A stretch of DNA of 64,000 nucleotides, from the NCBI GenBank assembly GCA_003952965.2, contig CM025852.1:11066764-11130763 (forward strand). Direction: 5' to 3'. The notes beneath the pieces are model-generated. The model was not told the origin of the DNA and made no database searches. It was given only the letters and a program-made list of their open reading frames with translations. Below are positions 54,601-64,000 of the stretch, piece after piece; the first letter of the stretch is position 1; each line of letters starts with the position of its first letter. This stretch comes from Morella rubra. Taxonomy: Eukaryota; Streptophyta; Magnoliopsida; Fagales; Myricaceae. The position numbers were made by a program, and so were the translations under genes.

Positions 54601-57600
54601 TCTTACTTTTTCTTTCCCTTTCTTTTTCAAGTGTATGTTTTATGGAATGAAGTGATCCATGTCACTGCAAAGGACAAAAAACGAAAACCTGTTTGGTGTT
54701 AAAACTGTAGGAAGACATTAGAAGTTTTCTCCTTTTTAGGAGGTTAAGTACTCTTAGTCTTAGTTGTCTCTCTCCAAGCTTTTCTGGTCTGAAGCCAACT
54801 TGTGCTGCATTTTGAAATTTGTTCTGGAGAACCGGTCAAGTCCTTACACCAAAACATTACACACACATTTAACATAATTGAATAACCTGAACTGTAAGAT
54901 TGGGTACACTCTTACAATATAATATAATGACTATGATGAGAATATATTCAGAGGTACCCATGATATTAATGTCTTACTTTTCCATGCCTTTTTAGGAGTT
55001 GGAAGACTGGACTTCAATCTACTAGTCCACTAATCGTTCTAGGATTTGTTCGTCTTGTTTCTACAGCAGGTGTGGACTATCAGGTAGTATTTTTTACCTT
55101 AAGTTGATGTGTTTGCCTGTAATATAGAAACAGATATATGCTGAGACGTTGCTGTAGTTGTGTAACATATATTTTCAACATCACATGTTGATACAGATCA
55201 TCTTACCTCTCTGTCCATGTTTGGAAGGTTCTCAAAGTAGTTGGCAAAATCTAACCTAGCCTCTGGATTATAAGTGGAACAAATGGCCGTAGGGTTTTGC
55301 TGGTCTCGATTCACCCTGATTTTTTGGGGGCTTGAAGTTTCTTCATCTGCCTATTGCATTTAAATTTTGAGGTTGAATGCAGGGAAGCAATTAGAAATAT
55401 ATTTTTCTGTTGATACTAAAATCTTTGCCTTGCATCAATATTGAAACACGACTTGTCAAAATGGTATTTTCATTGTGGTCATGGTCTGAGAACTATGACA
55501 TTTAGCTGTTTCTTAATATAATTTGTGCAAATGTACTACAAAAGAGTCCGCCAGATAGAAATTCTGTTATTTAGATACTCCTGTTAAGAAATCGAAATTG
55601 TGGTGTCAGGCTGTACTTATGTCATAATAGGAGTGCTATTGTTTAATTCTTCTCTATCTTGCCATCCTTGAAAATGAGCCATGTGTTCTCATTGTTTCCT
55701 GTAGGTTCATGTGAGTGAATATGGCGTGCACTGGAACTTCTTTTTCACACTTGCTGCCATATCAATCCTTACACATGCAATTCATGTTCCCCCTCAATAT
55801 TCTGGGATACTTGGTTTATTAGTTCTAGTAGGTATACCTCGAATTGAAATAATCTGTTTGTATCTATGGTTTCAGAAAGATCACTTTTTAGCCTTGTTAA
55901 GGTTTTGATTTTTCAGGGTACCAAATTTGCTTGATGAATGGATTGAATTTGTACCTGATTTCTGATGAAAGAGGAACGGATATCCTCAGTCAAAACAAGG
56001 AAGGATTTTTTAGCATATTTGGTGAGGATCAAATAGAGATGCTTGCATTGACTGGATGAGTTGTACTCTTTATAATACATTCAAAAGTTAGTTAGCACTT
56101 CTTAGTTTTCAAAGAAATTACTGCTATTTATATTTGCTATCGATTTTTTTCTTAATTTTTATTTGTCATGGAGGTTCAGAATTTTCCAAGTTGCAATTTA
56201 CTGTTCTTGTCAGGGTATATGTAAAGTTCTTTTTTTTAGTTGGTGTTAATGGTTCGAAATGTGTAAGTTTTACTGATGTTCTGTGATTTTTGGTTGATTT
56301 GGGAAATATTCAGAATAGTTGAGAATCATAGTGTAGAGACATGAATAACATTGGAAAAAAAGGGATACAAAGCTCACTAGTCAAGAACTCTTAAGTGAGT
56401 CACATCACTAAGAATAGGTAGGGGACAAATTTTGTGGTAGTAACATGACAAAAACCAGACAGAACATGAAGATGGATGAGCATGCATGTCAACTCACTGC
56501 AATATGCAAGTGTGGGTCTCTGACTTAATTTTAGAATCTTTGTGCTTGATTTGCTGGATGATTCTGAAGCTTTTCCGAGAAATCATAGTTGAGAGTGTAA
56601 GTTACTTACAGCACATGGTACACACATGTACTCAACTCAGCTAAGCTTATATTTTCAACTATGTGGTAGCAGTATACCCTTTTGATGCTCAGATTGTCTG
56701 AGAAAAGAAATTGAATTAGAGATTGACATATTAAACAACATATTGTTTAAATGGATTTGTCTATATAGGAAGTTGCATTGTTTCTGGTTATTATTTTGAT
56801 ATGAGGGAGACAAAGTCAAAGCTTTTGTAGGTTGTAACGCATAGAAGTTGTATTTCAAACTTTTTAGAACTTCTGGTTGTAAGAGTTTCTGTTGGAGAAA
56901 TTTGTCATTATTACTTAAAATGTTTAGAATTTAAATGAAAAAGCCATAATGAGCTATGTGATGGAAGGAAAAAACCATAATGAGCTATGCAATGAAAGGA
57001 TGGTGCGTTATACTCACATTAACACACATGGCTTATGCGCAGGATGTAGACCCAACATTTGTTTTGCTATCAATGAAATAAATTTAAGGGGAAATTACGT
57101 TTTGCTCCTTGAAACTACCACACTTTTGGGAATTTGCAGCCCAAACTACCAAACTTGACACATTGCACTCTAAACTACCAATAGGTTTACACTTTGCATC
57201 CCATGTCACAATCTTGTTAAACTATTGATAGTTTAGGGTGCAATGTGTCAAGTTTGATAGTTTGGACTACAAATTCCCAAAAGTGAGGTAATTTGAGGGT
57301 GCAAAATGAATTCACCGCTAAATTTTATTTTAATATTATCCAACCAACCGAAGACCATTTTCTCTATTACGTCTTTGGCATTGTGTCCTACTACTTGTTA
57401 TTTTTCTGTCTGCCCTTGGCATCTTTTATTGTGCAGCTTGTACTAAATAACTTCTAGAAACTGATTAGTGAACGTTAATCCTTTGAGAAAAACATACTGC
57501 ACAGACAATATATGAATTTTTCAAGCCAAACTTCCCTGTAAATTGTTGGGTGCACTTCCTCGTATCAGTTGGATTGCACCCTAGTATTCTATCTCTTTAA

Positions 57601-58397
57601 TAACAAATACCTATGTAGATGAATGTCTCTGTTTATGGTTTTCCTTTTGTCTTGATGATGAACACCTCTGGATAAAAACTCAAGATCTGATGCTCCTAAA
57701 CAAATAATCTGGATTCAAAGAAGGGTCTTAGTTTGTAATCATCTTAAAGATATACATATTAAGTTGTAAAGGCGTGGCAACCATAACTCTGAATGATAAA
57801 AAATAGAGAATGAAATCGCTGGATTTGAAGTAGAGAGCTATACAAAAACTCAATTGGATTCACTGAAGAAATGACAAATAATATCCTAAAGGACTTGTAT
57901 TTTTTCCTGTGTGTTGTAACTTTTATGTGTTCTTACTACAACTAATATAAAATTTATTCATGGGTTGATAATTTTTTTCCCAGGATATTGGGGTTTGTAC
58001 CTTCTAGGTGTTCAGTTGGGTAACTATCTATTTTTCGGAAAGCATTCATCTGCTGGGATGAGAAGAAATAGATGGGCAACAATAAGAGTCTGGATTCTTT
58101 CTCTTCTGTTCTGGTATACCCCATGTTGCTAGTAGTTTCTAGCATCCTTAGTACAACTTTGGACTGAATTCCTAACTCTTTCTCTATTACCTGTTTTAGG
58201 ACAGTAACTGTGCTTCTTGACAGACACGTTGAAAGGGTTTCCCGCAGAATGGTTCGATATCTTGCTCTGTCGAATTTTCTTATTTATATTACTCTTACAG
58301 TACTAATAGCATTAATTGTGCAGACAAATACTAAGGTAAATTCATTGTGCAGTGCAATGTGGCTTACATTACAATGGTATTGGCTCAAAACTTCCAG
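51610..58397 (+). CDS. PIGW: GWT1/PIGW: GPI-anchor inositol acyltransferase, 14 exons seen, 3' end missing
   Basis: Exons: 51610-51659, 51749-51812, 51924-51969, 52251-52369, 52560-52633, 52783-52861, 52971-53060, 54421-54494, 54996-55083, 55705-55831, 55917-56021, 57984-58113, 58200-58251, 58353-58397. Introns are all GT-AG and the frame holds over 381 codons. Start [18 protein letters not shown]. Diagnostic strings of the GWT1 family: [14 protein letters not shown] with [20 protein letters not shown] across an exon join, [49 protein letters not shown] and [15 protein letters not shown]. The protein is a multi-pass ER membrane enzyme that adds an acyl chain to the inositol of GlcN-PI in GPI-anchor synthesis. 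Relatives are, from memory, about 465 residues long, so about 85 remain, presumably beyond the antisense LINE that fills the next intron. No stop or frameshift was found, so it looks functional as far as visible. Confidence 0.93.
53400..53790. mobile_element. Partial inverted-repeat element in PIGW intron 7
   Basis: GGGGAAAATGCACTTTTCAC...AAACTACCACGTG...GCACCCTAAACTAAC resembles the arm of the MITE at 57088. No convincing right arm was found, so it may be a half element. Confidence 0.4.
57088..57318. mobile_element. Mutator-like MITE (231 bp) in PIGW intron 11
   Basis: Starts GGGGAAATTACGTTTTGC and ends with the inverse of GCGGTGAATTCATTTTGC; arms of about 100 bp fold back on each other. 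It is flanked by TAAATTTAA (57079-57087) and TAAATTTTA (57319-57327), a 9-bp duplication with one mismatch. Confidence 0.8.
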
Positions 58398-58734
58398 GTA
58401 ATCTCACGCCCTTTTGATCTTTTTATACAGAGTCAACTTATCACTTCCCTCTAGTGTTGGAGTCATCACATGCCGTAGCTGTTTGTTTTTTTTTTGATAA
58501 ATAACCAATCTTATTAGAGAAAGCGAAAATAGTACAAGGCTCTATACCGAAAACGCTCAATCTAAACAAGCGACAAAACTAAGAAAATCAACAAAAGGGC
58601 AGCCAAGCAATGCATTAACCCAACTAAAAAGAGAAAAAAACACAAATCCTTGCAACTTTTCCAAGGCCACGAAACAATCATCAAAACATCTACTATTCCG
58701 CTCCGCCAAAGACACCACCATATGCAAGAAGGAA

Positions 58735-59337
58735 TCATTCTCCAAATAGCTTGGGCAATCGGATTCGAGAACTTCCTATTCCAACTCCAAACACTCCCTC
58801 CACCTTCTCAGGCATCACCCAAGGAAAATTCAAAACACCAAGCACATGGGTCCAGAGCCCCCGCGCGAAAGGGCAATGGAGAAGCACATGGTCAACTGAT
58901 TCCCCATCACCACGACAAAGATAGCACCAATCAGCAATGTAGATACCTCTTCGCCGAAGATTATCCGTAGTAAGAATTTTCCCATGCAAAGCCTCCCACA
59001 CAAAGAAAGAAATCCTCAAAGGGCATTTGGACCTCCAAACACCTTTCCAAGGGAGAGACAGGTTGGATCTACAAGCAACCAGATTGTACATAGACTTTAC
59101 CGAAAACAAGCCATTTTTAGAACCCATCCAAATCATCTTATCCTCCCCCCCTCTCCTAAGTACCGACTCATACAAGAGAGAATAGAACTCGGAGAACTCC
59201 TCCACCTCCCAATCATTAGCAGCTCTAACAAAAGAGACATTCCACACTACAAAATCATCATTCCCCACCATGCTCTCCGCCACTGAAGCCTCCTTATATC
59301 TAGCCAAGGAAAAAACCACTGGAAAAGCTAAAGACAA
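58735..59337 (-). pseudogene. LINE ORF2 zinc-binding region
   Basis: A 200-residue frame has MIWMGSKNGLFSVKSMYNLV, WRSKCPLRISFFVWEALHGK and CYLCRGDGESVDHVLLHCPF, the C-x2-C...H...C zinc module (zf-RVT type) at the end of plant L1 ORF2. The element ends about 240 bp later, without a C-terminal RNase H, unlike the LINE at 8222. Confidence 0.85.
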
Positions 59338-59339
59338 AG

Positions 59340-60841
59340 ACTTATCACCACACCAAACGTCCTGCCAAAAGCTAACCTAACACCACTCCCCACCAAAAAC
59401 CTAATATGCTTACTGAACACATCCCACCCTTTGGAAATAAATCTCCAAAGACTAACTCCATAAGGCCCCCGAATAGAATGAGATCTCCAATCTCCCTTGT
59501 AACTCCTATATTTCGCAGCAATAACGAGCCTCCAAAGTCTATCTCTCTCATGAGCAAAGCGCCACAACCACTTACTAAACAGCGCCTTATTAAATGTGGA
59601 AAACCCCCGGAGCCCCAAACCCCCATTACTAAAAGGAGAATAGACCCTCTCCCACTTCACAAGATGGAATTTATGCACATTTTCAGCGCTGCCCCATAGG
59701 AAGTCCCTCTGAAGCTTCTCCAACCTATTAGCCACCACCACTGGGAGTGGAAACAACGAAAGGAAATATGTCGGAAGGCACGAAAGGGTAGACTTGATGA
59801 GAGTAAGCCTTCCGCCCTTAGAAAGATACATCCTCTTCCAACCAGCCAACCGCCTCTCCATCCTTTCAATAATCCCATCCCAAATATGAACACACTTAAA
59901 ACTAGCCCCCAACGAAGACCCAAATATGTCATAGGTAACGAAGACAGCCCACACTCCAAGATACCCGCCAAAACCTGAACATTATCAACCCTCCCTATAG
60001 GAATAACATCGGACTTCGACAAATTAATACGAAGACCCGAAACGGCCTCAAAACACAAAAGGAGGCATCTGAGACTCTTGAAATGGCTCACATCCGCCCC
60101 ACACAACACCAAAGTATCATCCGCAAAGAGTAAATGGGATATGCACACACTACCCCCAGAACTCCCTCCAACCGAAAAGCCCTCTAGTCCACCATGCTCA
60201 ACCACTCGCCCCATCATACGGCTAAATGCTTCCATAACAATCACAAACAAAAGGGGAGAGAGGGGATCCCCTTGCCGTAATCCGCGGGAGCTGTTGAAGA
60301 AGCCTTCCAGGCAGCCATTGACAAGCAAGGAAAACTTCACTGTCGAAATACAGAAAGATATCCACCTACACCATTTTTCACCGAAGCCACATCTTCGGAG
60401 AAGGTACACAAGAAATTTCCAATTCACATGATCATATGCTTTCTGAATATCCAACTTGCAAAGCGCACCCAGAACCCCGGACCTCATTCTGGAATCAATA
60501 CACTCATTAGCAATAAGCACCGAATCCAGAATCTGTCTCCCCCTAACAAAAGCGCTCTGAGAGGGAGAAATGATCTTATCAAGAAAAGACTTCAGTCTAT
60601 TAGCCAGCACCTTAGCAAGAATCTTAGGCACGAAAGCTGGCACACGACGGCTTCCGGCGAACTCATTAAACATTGCCATAACGGCTGATTGGAAGAAAGC
60701 CAAGGAAAACCCATCGGGCACAACCGGAGTTGCCACGTTGAGAATCTGTTGGAGAGTCAGACCTCCGGAGCCGCATCCTGTTACTCTAACACCTCCTCTC
60801 ACAATCAAACTCCGGAGAAATACTATCAAACTCCAGTCCAA
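59340..60841 (-). pseudogene. LINE ORF2 reverse transcriptase with internal deletion
   Basis: 60841-59954 carries [50 protein letters not shown] (first catalytic D), [20 protein letters not shown] and [11 protein letters not shown] (FADD). After a frameshift near 59950 the thumb continues ([29 protein letters not shown]). The segment with the LIPKK and FRPISL blocks is missing between MFNEF and [11 protein letters not shown]; about 30 residues are lost in frame, so the enzyme is probably dead. The homologous block is present in the LINE at 47010-49740. Confidence 0.88.
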
Positions 60842-61182
60842 ACTGCCCTGATACTGATGAATAGCAAATCAAATCGAATTGATCCCATTAGTTAGGGGAC
60901 CCTCCCCAAGCAAACGAGAAGATTGGAAGAAAGCCAAGGAAAACCATCTCCTTGTCGTCCCAATCCGCATCCTCACCCGAAATACTATCAAACTCCAACC
61001 CGTCCACAGTAGGGCGCCAGTCAAAAGGCTCCTCATATAATGATGAATAGAAATCAACGATCGCCACAAAATCCCCAGTGGATCCTCCATACTTCCCCCT
61101 CCACCTCCAAACGAGAAATCAAATTTGCCTCCGATTAGAATTAGCCACCCGATGGAAGAACTTAGTACACCGATCCCCCTCC

Positions 61183-62250
61183 TTAAGCCAAAAGCCCTAG
61201 ACTTCTGTCACCAACTAGTCTCTTCATCATGATCACATCATTTTGCTCCCTAAACACCTCCAACCTCCTGACCCGACCCACCTCATCAATAAAACCCCCC
61301 TCATCCCAGCCATCAAGAGTCGCAAGCTCATCCAAGAGCTTCGCCTTCCTAACACCAACATTTCCAAAAACATCCCGATTCCACACTTTCAGCTTTTGTT
61401 TCAACGCCTTTAGCTTCGAATGGAGCACAAAGCTAGGAGAACCCCTAAAATCGAAACCTTGCCACCATTCCTTAATCAAATCCACAAACCCATCCGCTTT
61501 AAGCCACATATTTTCAAAACGGAACGGCTTCTGCATACCCCATTTGCCACTTTCTAACAGGATCGGAAATGGTCCGAAAACATACGGGGCAACCTTTTTT
61601 GGACAAGATCGGGTACAACGACTCCCAACCCGAACAAACAAGAAAACGATCAATCCTAGACCAGGACTGAGACGATCGGCCATTTGACCAAGTGAACAAA
61701 CCACCGGCCAACTCAAGATCCAAAAGCCCAAGTTCCGAAATAAACTCAGAAAACTCCACCATAGCATTCCTAAAACCCCTTCCCCCCACCCGCTCACTAG
61801 GAAAGCGAGACACATTAAAATCTCCCCTAATGCACCAAGGTAAGTTCCACCAACTCTGAACCCCCACCAACTCATCCCACAAAATGCTCCTACTACCATC
61901 ATCATTTGGATCATAGACTCCTGAAAAAACCCATTGAACGCCATCCTCAACATTTCTAAAAATAATCGAAAGGGAGAACAACCCAACACAAGACTCGACC
62001 AACTCCAAAACGCAGGAATCCCAAAGACACAAAATACCACCTGACCCCCCATCAGCTGCCAAACAGCACCATCTAACATGGGCCCCCCCCCCCACAACCG
62101 TCTCACCAAAGCCCGAGACACCTCAGTAACCTTAGTTTCCTGAAGACAAATTAAATCCCCTTTCCACCCTCTTAACAAATTGCCAATATTCATACATTTG
62201 GTTCTATCATTCAAACCCCTCACATTCCAACTAATAATTCTAGGCTTCAT
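61183..62250 (-). pseudogene. LINE ORF2 endonuclease with two compensating frameshifts
   Basis: Starts at ATG 62250 with MKPRIISWNVRGLND (intact SWNxRG) and LICLQETKV (catalytic E). A C-run at about 62079-62092 shifts the frame; the next part (RGDFNVSRF, about 61830-61800; RIDRFLVC) is read in another frame; near 61590 the frame returns (GKWGMQKPFRFENMWLKADG). The SDH triplet falls in the second shifted zone. Otherwise close to intact. Confidence 0.85.
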
Positions 62251-62442
62251 GGATAATTCACTAGAGCCCTCCCTGCCTTCCTATTCTTTCTAGAACCAGA
62301 TGCACTCCCATCATAATTCACAGAACATTCCAAAGATTTGAGCTCTCTCAACAATTTACCCCCTGATCTGCCTGAAGACTTACTGCCACTCCCCCTCTCC
62401 AGCTCTAAGGCAGCAAAAAGATTCAAAAGCTCAATTCGTACC

Positions 62443-63984
62443 CAACGCAAGAAACCCCCACCAAATGCCTAAATGACAACACCATCTCCAAAACCCAACT
62501 TGAAGGATAAACTGACCCCTTACCCACACACCCATCAACCCCCGGGTGCATTATCCTAAGAGGCTCAGCACAAAGTTCACCACCCCTTTCCTCGAAAGCC
62601 ACCACCTCCCCTCCCGACCCCTCCTCAAAATGTGGCGGGAAATAAGTGCAACCAACGCCCCTCCCGACCTGTCCTCAGACTGAAGTGGCGAAGAGATAAC
62701 CTCCAAATGAGAAATTGGAGGAGAGCAAAAATCCACAGCCTCGGGGAGCCCATGAAGCACAGCACAAGGCTCCTGAACCTGCTGCAAGCCTCCCGAAGGA
62801 GAAACACCCCCGACTCCTGAGAAAGGGCCCACCAATAGCCCCTCAGTCAGCACGGGGCAGACGACATCTCCTTACCAGACGCCAGCAACTCCACCCTACC
62901 ACAGGAGCATCACCCGAGATAGTCCCATGCGTCCTACCCACAGAAAGAGCGTGAGAATCACACTCAAATGTGGCCCGGGCCGTCAACGACCCATCGAAGC
63001 CTTGAACCGGCGACAGCAAAGCACTGGGCTTGTCGATAGCAACCTCTCCCTTGCGAGCGACAGCAATAACACCTTCCACTCCCAGGCCTGCGACAACCAA
63101 ATCACCAATCAGCTCCGACGAATCCAGCCCCTCCATCTCCAAGGCAGGCAACGAGGTCTCCACCGAACCACCTGAGTCTCCCTCGGCCAAGATCTGCCCG
63201 ATAAGTCCAAGCCCAGGCGAGAAACTGTCATCGCCAAGCTCCATCAGGGGCCCTTGGTCGATGTGAATAACTGGGTCCTTCACAACTAAAGGGCCACGGT
63301 CCACCTCCAACAGACCCACGCCCTGTCGCCCTAGACCAAAACCCGAGCCCGAACCCACCTCTATTTGCCCACCAGATGAAGCAACTCGATGGGCCACTAC
63401 CGCAGGATGCTGGGCCTCCAACTTAAAACCACAAACCATACAACACAAGTCGCGGATGGGCTCGGGCATTGGCATCGAAGCCCGTTCTTTTGAACCAACG
63501 TTATAATACTCGCCAGCTCAGCTTGAAGTTTCATTAAATGCTCCCATATCACTCCGCCTGAAGAAACCGCCAAAGCAGAGCTTCTGTCTAAAAGATTGCA
63601 TTGGGAAGTTGCAAAGCCGTAATCGCACAAAGCGTGCGCCACCTTAGAAAACCCAACCGACGTCTGCTTTTGCATGCCACCTACGTCACCCTCAACGTTA
63701 CGCAACTCTCTCTGCCCCTCCGCCATCTTCGCCGGCACACCAGACCTCGCCATATCGGCAAAGGATAAACCTTTCCTGACCGCAGAATCCACAGGCCGCG
63801 CCCTCTTGTGTTGCAGCTCACAAATGACCGAGATAAGCTCTTCACATATCAAAACAAAAGACTTCCATCCAGCACCTAATTTCCCCTCCGGAATCATCAC
63901 CACCCCACGACGGCGTCTCTCACCGAATTCCGCCAGAGCAATGTACCTCCCATTCTTATTTGAGCATTTCTGTGGTAGGAACAC
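62443..63984 (-). pseudogene. LINE ORF1 (partial)
   Basis: SNKNGRYIALAEFGERRRRG and VVMIPEGKLGAGWKSF (63960-63860) form the conserved N-terminal part of an ORF1 seen in plant L1 elements with nucleic-acid binding roles (known from the family, not tested). The rest is low-conservation linker in two shifted frames (joint near 63470). The window ends 16 bases upstream, so the start may be further out. Confidence 0.65.
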
Positions 63985-64000
63985 ACGCGAAGATTTGTTA

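Larger units (their letters stand above)
58486..64000 (-). mobile_element. Near full-length LINE (L1 type), antisense in a PIGW intron
   Basis: Its A-tail appears as T10 at 58486-58495. ORF2 parts run endonuclease (62250-61183), reverse transcriptase (about 60841-59340), zinc-binding region (59337-58735); ORF1 lies at about 63984-62443 and its start is near or past the window edge. Frames are long and few mutations separate them, so it is the youngest LINE here. The insertion follows the donor of PIGW exon 14, and the orientation is opposite to the gene. The 5' end and target duplication are outside the window. Confidence 0.88.

Noticed and set aside
58200..58401. PIGW exon 13 read straight through to 58335 or 58401
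   Set aside because: The straight reading diverges from the family after VERVSRRM. Splicing at 58252 and 58352 instead gives [15 protein letters not shown], which fits the family and keeps the frame.
1..64000. tRNA, rRNA or snRNA genes
   Set aside because: No cloverleaf-like sequence with conserved A and B boxes, and no rRNA or snRNA core, was recognised; a scan with a dedicated program was not possible.

Overview
This window is nuclear DNA of a flowering plant. The evidence is short introns with mostly GT-AG borders, plant-specific gene families (ATL-type RING-H2, three-finger CCCH, Cf-9-like receptor protein) and plant transposon lineages (L1-type LINEs with DUF4283 and RNase H, Copia, Gypsy, hAT, Mutator-like, CACTA). 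The gene content and AT-rich intergenic DNA suggest a eudicot, probably a woody one; the species cannot be named from the sequence. There is no bacterial, organellar, CRISPR or operon-like feature.

Only three host genes look functional: a CCCH zinc-finger gene (19630-22829, two exons), an intronless ATL-type RING-H2 E3 ligase (23925-24746), and a GWT1/PIGW gene for inositol acylation of GPI-anchor precursors (14 exons from 51610 to 58397, open at its 3' side). A fourth gene, a leucine-rich-repeat receptor-like protein (45288-46709), is a broken 5' fragment.

Layout. 1-660: probable LTR end. 640-4640: minus-strand LINE split by a 1480-bp LTR (1793-3272). 5395-8215: older inverted-repeat element holding a Pack-MULE (5684-7651, perfect 9-bp target duplication) that carries an intron-containing fragment of a PAP/OAS1-type nucleotidyltransferase gene. 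8222-18481: plus-strand LINE with a 12-bp target duplication, interrupted by a 4.6-kb hAT element (9344-13971, perfect 8-bp duplication). 18482-25000: gene island. 25040-27140: fold-back repeat and decayed Gypsy pol with an inserted inverted-repeat element. 27399-36573: complete but mutated Copia element on the minus strand with 1.2-1.3 kb LTRs and a perfect 5-bp duplication. 36599-37062: LINE 3' end. 37416-45095: two decayed hAT copies and three copies (A, B, C) of a block that ends in a TATA-containing region and leads into the receptor pseudogene. 46792-49740: MITE and a LINE holding an LTR-like insertion. 50104-51327: inverted-repeat element. 51610-58397: PIGW. 58486-64000: near full-length LINE lying antisense, apparently inside a PIGW intron, and running off the window.

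The main interest is the stratigraphy. Several insertions have exact target duplications, and the paralogous blocks A-C supply empty sites, so the order of events can be read directly. No clearly new biological system was found. The best candidates for a second look are the Pack-MULE, the triplicated promoter block with its small insertion, and the PIGW gene enlarged by an antisense LINE.
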